In this document: piece after piece, positions 57,501-64,000 of the stretch
How positions within the stretch are numbered: position 1 is the stretch's first letter
Layout of the letters: each line of letters begins with the position of its first letter
Assembly: GCA_030407085.1 (NCBI GenBank)
Contig: CM059582.1
Coordinates: forward strand, 207,482,001-207,546,000
Length of the DNA stretch: 64,000 nucleotides
Reading direction: 5' to 3'
From: Trichopria drosophilae
Taxonomy: Eukaryota > Arthropoda > Insecta > Hymenoptera > Diapriidae
Program-made: the position numbers and the translations under genes
Notes under the pieces: generated by a model
Seen by the model: only the letters and a program-made list of their open reading frames with translations
Told to the model about the DNA's origin: nothing
The model's database searches: none

Positions 57501-60500
57501 CATCGTCAGGTTCTCTGCTGATATATTTTTCATATTGAATGCCACCAATGTCATCCGGGAATATCTCTTCATTGAGGGTAATTATATTTTTTATCAATTC
57601 ATTGACTTGATTCTGATATTGAACCTGGTCTTTGTCTTCCGGCACGGGGACGAGTGTTGGTCCGAAACAAATCGCTAAGTTATACGGGTCCATCATGTTT
57701 TCATCGGAAAACTCGGATAGGCTGCAATAAAACGTTTTCAATATACCATAAATGTTCTTTGAGTTTTATTGTGCGATTAATCATAAATAATAAACTATCG
57801 TTTACGTAAACATGACGAGAAAACGGGATTTTGTTGATTCATCAATTACCAAAATTAAAATTAAATAAATTTTTAGTAGTGTCATCTGTTTTGGCAATGG
57901 AAATGATACTTCAGAAATGATACTTTTCGTAAAATTCTCTTTTGCTTAAGATAAATCGATATAAAACCAAAAATGAATATTTAACCACATTCAGACGCTA
58001 GATGGCGCTGAAACCCACAAGTATTGTTGCATACAGTGTGATTGAAATGACCATTTAATATCTTGATGATTGTACGTGTGGAACATTAGGTAACACAAAT
58101 TGTGATGACCCTTCGGCTCTTCCTGACAAAGACTGTCAGCTTCATTTTAGGATTTGTGCGCCTCCTAGTGTACCTTGAAGAAACTCGTGTCTCTTTCGAT
58201 TTCTTATTACTAACTACCAACTTCGAGCAGACGAAAGTTTATAGACTAACCAATATAATTTCGGTAATCTACTTTTATAGATACATTTACATAACAAATT
58301 ATAAAATATGATGAACTTACTGATTGAGGAATGCAAAAAGATAGCGCATGACAATCACCACCGGCCTGGGAAGACTAGCGATGAGTTCCTTCATCTTAGC
58401 GACAAACTCCTGTTTCGAATCCAACTGAGCCAGGCTCATGAGGTGCTCGAAATAAATGATGGGGAACAAAGGTTCTCTAAGTTCCCTCAAGTAGAGTTTC
58501 AAAACTCCTCCAACGCTGTTGATGTCCGACGCGTCCGTCATGTCCGCGAGGGGATCTTCGCCCCTTTCGAACCATTCCCGGAAATTGTTGATTTCCACCT
58601 GGGAGCCGGACACCCTGAAGATGCCTTGATGATGGAGGCCATACAGATTGATCACCCTGATGCAGCTCTTGATGATGAGCGGAATTTCAAGGTTGGTGCT
58701 CTCTAAGTACTCCTCCAGTGAACCACCGAAGAGTTTTGGATGACCGTTCATTTGCAGGCGACCGATACGCTTTCTGCGCGCCTGCTTTTGCTTTGTTGTG
58801 GTTATCGAAGGATTCGGACTCGCGTTCGGACCGTCCAGTAAGCTTTGACGGATGTATTCCTGTTTCGCATCTAACCTTGCTATTCTCGACGATCCCAGAA
58901 GGTATTCTCTGAATTTCTGCATCGAATAGATTGATTTTGACACGTCACATTGACTTTTAATCCAAAAATACATATTATTTGCACACTTGCATAAAATTAT
59001 TCCCTTTATATTTAAACTATGACCTTGCCAATGACCATGACCGTAATTTTCAAGGTTTTTTGAATATTATGTTATTGGTCAAGGCAGAAAACCGAAAAAT
59101 CTTGATTTCGCCAAGATGGTATTTTTCAGAAAAATTGTTTTGATGAACAGTTGACCTTTACAAGGTCTGTTAATCCCTATTTTTATGACCTTGTCAAGGT
59201 CAGTCGGGGATTCTACAATAAAATAGTTGGTTTGGTTATGAAAGTTTATCTGGACTTTAGAATTATCAGGAAACATTCAAATAACCTTGGAAATGAAGGT
59301 CAAGGTCAGGAAATTAGCTTATGCAATTCTAATCATTTTGATTGAAGGTTTAATTTTAATCGCTGATTAGTTGTTGATATTAAGTACGTAAACCTTTTTT
59401 TAAAAGATTTGTTAGATAATTATTTTATTTTTTAAACAAAAATCAAGGGATCCCCGATGGGACTTGAACTCGGGACCGTTCAATTGTTGGTTACGTGCAA
59501 GTTTTGTGGTTGGTTGAAGTTTGATTTCTCAAATTTAAAAATGTTCCAAGTATATTATTAATAAAAGAAACTTACAGTGAGGTAAAATTCTTCGGTCTCC
59601 TGTCGGTCGGCCCTCAGTTTAATTTGTAACGTCTCCGGAGGTTTCGACGTTGGCACCGCGTTTTCACCGAAGTACATGGAGCAATCGTAATCCTTGGCGT
59701 TGAGCATCTCTTGCAAACTCGCCTCGGCTGTCTCGAGAGTTTTCCAGACTTCCTCAGACTCAGTTTTGAGGGACGTCACCCTCTGTTGGAGTTGCGATAA
59801 ACGCTGTTCCATTTCCATGTGTAGCACCTTTTGCAATTCCGGTTCTGGTACCTAAAAAATTGCATTAAATAACTAATTTTTACTAATTTAATCTCGTAAA
59901 AATGATATATTTTCGTTTCACCAGCCAAATGGAATTTAAATGTACTCTGAGAATCGCTGTCGGAGATAAAAATACATGACAGGCACTTACATCGTCCCCT
60001 CTATGACCCTGAAATTCGAATTTCTTTGGGATCATAAAGGCCGCATGGTGGGACTCCAAAAACTTTTGTTTATCGTGTCTGGAGTCTAGAGCATTGACAC
60101 ACGCCGTAAGTTGTTCCACTCCTTGTTGCAACGAGCGTTGTCTACCTTCCTCCGCGCTGCTGTGCATCTTTAAAGCTCTTGAGATGCAGTTGTGGAAACC
60201 GAAATCCATACACTGAAACATTTGGTCTGTTGGTTAGTACTTTTGAAAATGTTCAAAAAAAAGGGGGAAAAATTATTTTAAAAATTAGTCAAAAACTACT
60301 AAATTGACCATTATACGTCTCCTTTTGCAGGCGCAAAATGACACTTTCCCGTCCCACGTATTAGATAGGGATATTGCTAAGTCATAATTTGTAAAAATAA
60401 CCATTTACGCACCTACAGAATCAAAAAATATTGTCCCTCGTGCGTAAAATTCTTATTTTATGCCCTTGGTAAGAAAAGTACTATTTCAAAATCTGATTTC

Positions 60501-60637
60501 GAACTTACATCGATGAGATCAGACAGGTCGTCAACGAAGTACTTGTGTATCGTCGTATTTGATGCTTCCAGGCAAAGAATGTACTCGTTTCTAGCCTTAA
60601 GTGCCTTCAGCTTCGCTTCGGTGTATTTGCTCTTCCT
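54241..60637 (-). CDS. srGAP: SLIT-ROBO Rho GTPase-activating protein (srGAP), C-terminal eight exons
   Basis: srGAP proteins act at the plasma membrane, where an F-BAR dimer bends membrane, a RhoGAP domain turns off Rac/Cdc42-type GTPases, and an SH3 domain binds Robo-type or actin regulators. Eight minus-strand exons join without phase conflict to give 656 codons with stop. The order is F-BAR end (SKYTEAKLKALKARNEYILC; DLSDLIDCMDFGFHNC), coiled-coil linker, RhoGAP with arginine finger in GIFRVSG (codon 58616-58614), SH3 (FDFNARSERELSFKKGETLT; NDWWRGSV; GLIPDKYI), and a Ser-rich tail. The F-BAR start and 5' end lie past the right edge; no upstream exon appears between 60638 and 64000. Alternative terminal exons may exist at 52886-52976 and 46256-47260. 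Confidence 0.92.
54512..56896 (-). other. srGAP intron with decayed ATGGCGGATCC repeats
   Basis: AAAATGGCGGATTC near 55077 and the inverted GGATCCGCCATTTTGAAT near 55937 are copies of the recurring motif. No exon or intact element. Confidence 0.5.
56897..57077 (-). CDS. srGAP: srGAP exon, SH3 domain
   Basis: Acceptor ..CAAATTTAG before 57077 (phase 1) and donor GTAAGT from 56896 (phase 2). It encodes EYMEATAQFDFNARSERELS through WWRGSVAGREGLIPDKYIML, a complete SH3 with the paired Trp and the GLIPxxYI end. Confidence 0.92.
57244..57314 (-). CDS. srGAP: srGAP exon, acidic linker
   Basis: 71 bp, acceptor ..TTTTGTTAG before 57314 and donor GTACAG from 57243. It enters in phase 2 and leaves in phase 1, exactly bridging the neighbours. 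It encodes ADVGDSPTDQVQEDMDSEVY PSED (split here for length). Confidence 0.8.
57500..57721 (-). CDS. srGAP: srGAP exon, end of the RhoGAP domain
   Basis: Acceptor ..TTTATTGCAG before 57721, donor GTAAGT from 57499. It encodes LSEFSDENMMDPYNLAICFG and then PTLV, the conserved final helices of RhoGAP. It completes the His codon CA|C begun in the previous exon. Confidence 0.92.
58321..58916 (-). CDS. srGAP: srGAP exon, RhoGAP core
   Basis: Acceptor ..TATTCGATGCAG before 58916, donor GTAAGT from 58320, leaving in phase 2. The first 30 codons finish the coiled-coil (KFREYLLGSSRIARLDAKQE). After a basic linker comes KLFGGSLEEYLESTNLEIPL, then the arginine finger GIFRVSG and VGGVLKLYLRELREPLFP. Confidence 0.93.
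58917..59575 (-). other. srGAP intron with clustered TCAAGGTCA-like sites and a tRNA-like fragment
   Basis: Between 59021 and 59310 there are several CAAGGTC or GACCTTG words, including the perfect palindrome TGACCTTGTCAAGGTCA at 59186-59202. At 59460-59471 the minus strand reads GAGTTCAAGTCC, like a tRNA B box, without a visible A box. Confidence 0.5.
59576..59851 (-). CDS. srGAP: srGAP exon, coiled-coil linker
   Basis: Acceptor ..ATTTTTTAG before 59851, donor GTAAGT from 59575, phase 0 at both ends, 92 codons. Heptad-like sequence MEMEQRLSQLQQRVTSLKTE precedes DYDCSMYFGENAVPTSKPPE, where family members have the end of the F-BAR extension. Confidence 0.88.
59991..60212 (-). CDS. srGAP: srGAP exon, end of the F-BAR domain
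   Basis: Acceptor ..AAATGTTTCAG before 60212, donor GTAAGT from 59990, phase 0 at both ends. It encodes CMDFGFHNCISRALKMHSSA and LESHHAAFMIPKKFEFQGHR, typical of srGAP. Confidence 0.9.
60509..60637 (-). CDS. srGAP: srGAP exon, F-BAR helix (first one in the window)
   Basis: Acceptor ..TATTTTCCAG before 60637, donor GTAAGT from 60508, 43 codons, phase 0 at both ends. It encodes RKSKYTEAKLKALKARNEYI then HKYFVDDLSDLID. The preceding exon is not in the window. Confidence 0.9.
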
Positions 60638-62490
60638 CTGGAAAATAAAAAACGAATAGAAAATGAAAACTCTTTCATAATAACGTGGTCTGCAAGTTAA
60701 AACGGGAACATAGGCGTTTTAATGGAATTGATTCATTCACGCCTGATGGCGCGCATTAATTGGCTTACGCGGACGATGGCTTCGCTTTATTGTTGTTTTG
60801 CCTCCTTTTTACGTGGATACGCTTGTAAGTTCTCGTTTACGCATTTTACGAATTATGCTAATCACTAAAAATCTGTCATATATTTTTCCATCTAGTTTTG
60901 AATATGTGATAGTTCATTTGTTTCCATGTAAAAATACCAATTTTTTCGTGTTTTTTTTTTCATTTCGGTTTGTAGAAATACTTAAATATTTTAATTAGTA
61001 AAATAAGATTGTTTTATTATCAATTAGTCATTTTTTTAAATAGGAAATAGTAGTCGGCTACTAACTTAATAATAAAATTCATTAAGATAAAACTTTGGAA
61101 AACCAAAATTCACGAAATTTTATCGTAAAATAAATGTAGTATGATGATGATACTAGTTTTTAACACCTTAAAAATTAATTTTTGCATCTTATTAAACACA
61201 AGACAAATGTTTAGTTAAAAAAATTGTCCACAATAACAAAATATTCAGACGTAAATCATACTAACTTATTTCCTAAATTAAACATTATTAGTCCTTTTGT
61301 ATTAATTACACTCCCAGTTCTGTTTGGTACAAACATTTACTCAATACACGTAATTTACCTCCTCGACCGAATATCCCAGAAAGTTTTTCATAATCGTTTG
61401 TCAAAAAACCCGCTTGTGAATATGACATAAAGAGATAATTAAATCAGAGCCATCTGTGTTCTGGAGTGTGACAACAAGATGGCACTGATTGACATTATTG
61501 ACGTGGAGAGCAAAGCAAAACTACCGGTCAAAAAAGGTCTTTTATGTAACGGCTTCTTCAATGATACTCGTCTTCATGGAATTCTCGTTGAAGCGAGTAA
61601 AAAAAAATCATCAGTCCTCCTTCAGTTTTTCTCTGTTATTACTGGGTAAAAATTATGGGATGTATCATAGAATGCAGCTTCTGAAGAAAGTTCCAGACAT
61701 TTATAATGGACAAACAATCCGTAAATCCAATTTCAAAAGTCACTGGTCCAATAATAAATGTTTATTAAAAAATAAGAAAAACCATCATCATTAAACAAAA
61801 ACCAATCTATTAATCTTAACTAAATTTTTACTTCCTCCAGTTTTAAATAAATACATTTCGTATGACCAAGAAAAATTTGCTGTATTTTTCTATCATTTAT
61901 TTCTTTTTTTTATAACGGTTTAAGAAGCGTGAAAAATTCTAATGAATACTGCAAAATTACAACAGAAATTTGCAGAATTTTTTAATTGATACCGTTGGAA
62001 ATTTGAGAATTAAAGTTTCCGTTGAAATCTTCATCAATCAATTTGTTTATCATTTTTCAACATCTTGTAATTAAAAAAACATTTCATATAGATACTCTAC
62101 AGTTAGTGGCAGTAAAAAGAAAAAACATTTGTTAAATAAAATAATATCTTCCACGGTACTAAATAAACTGTATATTGACTAATCTAAAAGGTCATTGTTG
62201 TTTGGCGGTTATAGAGAGTAAATCTTCCTAATGAATGTTGAATAGTAGATCTGCTCATATGTTGATGGTTTACAAATTACAGACGAACAAAATTCATCGA
62301 TTTTAAAATCTGAATTTTTAATTTGAGTAAATAGTGAACATCAAATCTTCTGTATATTTTAAAAGAAAGTTGACGGATTTAATCGCATACATCAGCCACG
62401 ATCTCCATACATTAAAATGTTAAACGTCGGAATAATATTTTTCGTACCTAGGGCGCGAAATGGCATTTTACGCCCTATATAGCAAAAGTA
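60638..62490 (-). other. srGAP intron, left part
   Basis: AT-rich, with no srGAP exon. The small plus-strand ORF at 61479-61649 is listed separately. Confidence 0.5.
61479..61649 (+). CDS. Small intronic ORF, unrecognised, probably a fragment
   Basis: ATG at 61479 opens 56 codons: MALIDIIDVESKAKLPVKKG, then a stretch including CNGFFNDTRLHGILVEASKK. The character is protein-like, but I recognise no family. After the stop a different frame continues with NYGMYHRMQLLKKVPDIYNG, which may be a shifted continuation. A decayed transposon or retrocopy fragment is the likeliest reading. Confidence 0.25.
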   Translation: MALIDIIDVESKAKLPVKKGLLCNGFFNDTRLHGILVEASKKKSSVLLQFFSVITG

Positions 62491-63117
62491 CAGTAAAACC
62501 CCGGTTATCCGACGTCCGATTAACCGAGCTTCCGCGTTATCCGAGGCAGATTGGCGGCACCGAACGCTCCGCATTAACCGAGGTACATGCTCGGATAAAA
62601 CGGACTAAAGCATCTGTGGTGAAAAGATGTCTGCTGATGAAGATGGTTTAGAAAAATTTAAAGAAAAATTTGAAAAATTTTACAGATGACATATGACATA
62701 CAGATGACAATGAAACAGTACAAACTTCGCAAGTTAGCCATGAGGTGGGATTAAGTGCTCTTGAGTTAGCTCTTAAATATATTGAGGAACAGCCTGAAAG
62801 CACTGCAAGCGACCTTCTATTAATGAAACGATGGCGAGATATTGCAGCTAAAAAACGAATGTGCAGGTTGAAACAGGCCTCTATTAAACATTTTCTTCAG
62901 CCGCGTTAATAATAAGTTATATTTAATAATAGAAATGCTATGGCCCAAAGATTATTCAATGTTCTTTTAATTTTCATATTTAAATGTTACTATATTTGTT
63001 TAAAATATAAAAAATACTGAAAATTTACGAATGTTATTTATCTTCCGTGTTATCCGAGTTTTCGCTTATTCGAGGAACCCCTTCCCCATATTACCTCGGA
63101 TAAACGGGGTTTTACTG
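62491..63117 (+). mobile_element. pogo/Tigger-type deletion derivative, 627 bp
   Basis: The left end CAGTAAAACCCCGGTTATCC is matched by the inverted right end (CAGTAAAACCCCGTTTATCC), and TA flanks both (62489-62490, 63118-63119). These are typical pogo/Tigger termini. An internal stretch encodes the C terminus of the transposase; most of the gene is missing. A small repeated ACAGATGAC marks the likely deletion junction (near 62682 and 62700). It lies in an intron of srGAP. Confidence 0.85.
62697..62909 (+). pseudogene. Tigger transposase, C-terminal remnant
   Basis: The frame is open from 62697 to the stop at 62907-62909. It reads VSHEVGLSALELALKYIEEQ, then DLLLMKRWRDIAAKKRMCRL and IKHFLQPR, matching the acidic-to-basic tail of Tigger transposases. 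The DNA-binding and catalytic regions are absent. Confidence 0.7.
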
Positions 63118-64000
63118 TATATTAACCCTCCTGTGCACAAGGACGAATATACTTGTTTAAACTACATTGTTTCCATATGGGAAAAGAAAAACTCGTGATC
63201 AGGAAAGTTAAATAATGTAATGCCCTTAATCTTTCAGAAACTAATTTATACTATGAAATAAGGAATTTAGCATCGTGTAAAAACATTAAGATCTGATCGA
63301 CTTTGAACCAAAACTGGTAAAAAAAACGGTGTTCTAAATCTTTTTTCTAGACCATTCAGGATCAAAGTTGAAATTACATTAACTTAATTCATTATTGTCT
63401 GTCCTATCCGTAAATAAATCTCTACCAATCCAGCTCATAGTTCATTCTCATATTTGTTTAATATAGTATTAAAAAGTATATAAATATTAAGGAATGTATT
63501 TTAAATGTGGGTAAATATTATTATAACAAAAAATTTTTTTAATAAAATATGACAAAAAAAATTTAATGAGATACTAAAATAATTTCGTTTTGACTTTAAA
63601 CTCGTCCAAATGATCAATTGTTCGTATTAAGGAACTTCTCTTCACTAAATGTTTTTTTTAAATACAGATGCTAACTCAAATACAGTAGATAATCAAGATA
63701 TATTTTTGAAACATCATTTTTAGTGCCTTTGAGCACTTTAGACTATAAACTTTTTCAGTTTCTCTGAATGCTAACTAAATACAGAATCTAAGAGATTATT
63801 ATCCACAATGTTTCATTACTGTTGATATGTTTTAATCCTTTCTATTAATGTTTGTTAAAACACTTTCCCGCGTCTTAGAATTATGTATCGTAGCATCTGA
63901 GTATTATTTCAGAATTGCACTTCACTGCATCAAGTACAATATTATTGCAGTTAATTCTAGCAATTGCGATACCATCTAAATAGTTTAGTTGCTACGTTAA
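63118..64000 (-). other. srGAP intron, right part
   Basis: AT-rich. I see no exon and no repeat to the window edge. Confidence 0.45.

Noticed and set aside
58308..58706. Plus-strand frame opposite the RhoGAP exon
   Set aside because: It is the antisense shadow of a well-supported srGAP exon.
59441..59500. tRNA gene in an srGAP intron
   Set aside because: Only a B-box-like half is present on the minus strand; no A box or acceptor pairing.

Overview
The window is nuclear DNA of an arthropod, most likely an insect. It is AT-rich, has small phase-consistent introns with GT/AG borders, contains CCTAACC runs, and carries two split genes whose proteins look like insect Prp39 and srGAP. No bacterial, organellar or rRNA sequence was recognised. 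Mobile elements and their remains, often nested, make up much of the recognisable content.

Left part (1-17 kb). A TIR-bounded DNA transposon (about 1131-5078) encodes a 724-residue transposase-like protein that I cannot place in a named superfamily. Three related foldback elements follow in a row (5.9-9.7 kb), two of them holding a copy of the same small GC-rich MITE in the loop, then further palindromic MITEs. On the minus strand, 14496-16056 holds five exons of the splicing factor Prp39. The rest of that gene, which should lie at lower coordinates, is not visible.

Middle (17-46 kb). A decayed tyrosine-recombinase (DIRS-like) remnant is split by a TA-flanked MITE that contains a 34-bp tandem array. 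A jockey-like LINE remnant, a 2.3-kb foldback, and two related loci (one with an apparent signal-peptide ORF) follow. Two inverted copies of a CCCGCTAAAC-ended element each carry a tRNA-like unit with A box, B box and T5 stop. A higher-order satellite (34.6-35.8 and 44.1-44.4 kb) is split by a non-LTR retrotransposon, whose 3' UTR is in turn split by a DD41D Tc1/mariner element. The LINE's two reading frames lie in one frame across a UGA-CGG stop.

Right part (46-64 kb). The minus strand carries srGAP: F-BAR end, coiled-coil linker, RhoGAP and SH3 exons from 60637 down to a terminal exon at 54241. A second Ser/Pro-rich terminal exon at 46256-47260 and a candidate small exon at 52886-52976 may give alternative C termini. 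The 5' half of srGAP lies beyond the right edge. Its introns hold decayed repeats sharing an ATGGCGGATCC motif, a cluster of TCAAGGTCA-like sites, and a pogo/Tigger deletion derivative.

All gene names rest on recognising protein motifs by eye; splice sites were read from the sequence and checked for phase. Element boundaries marked 'about' are estimates.
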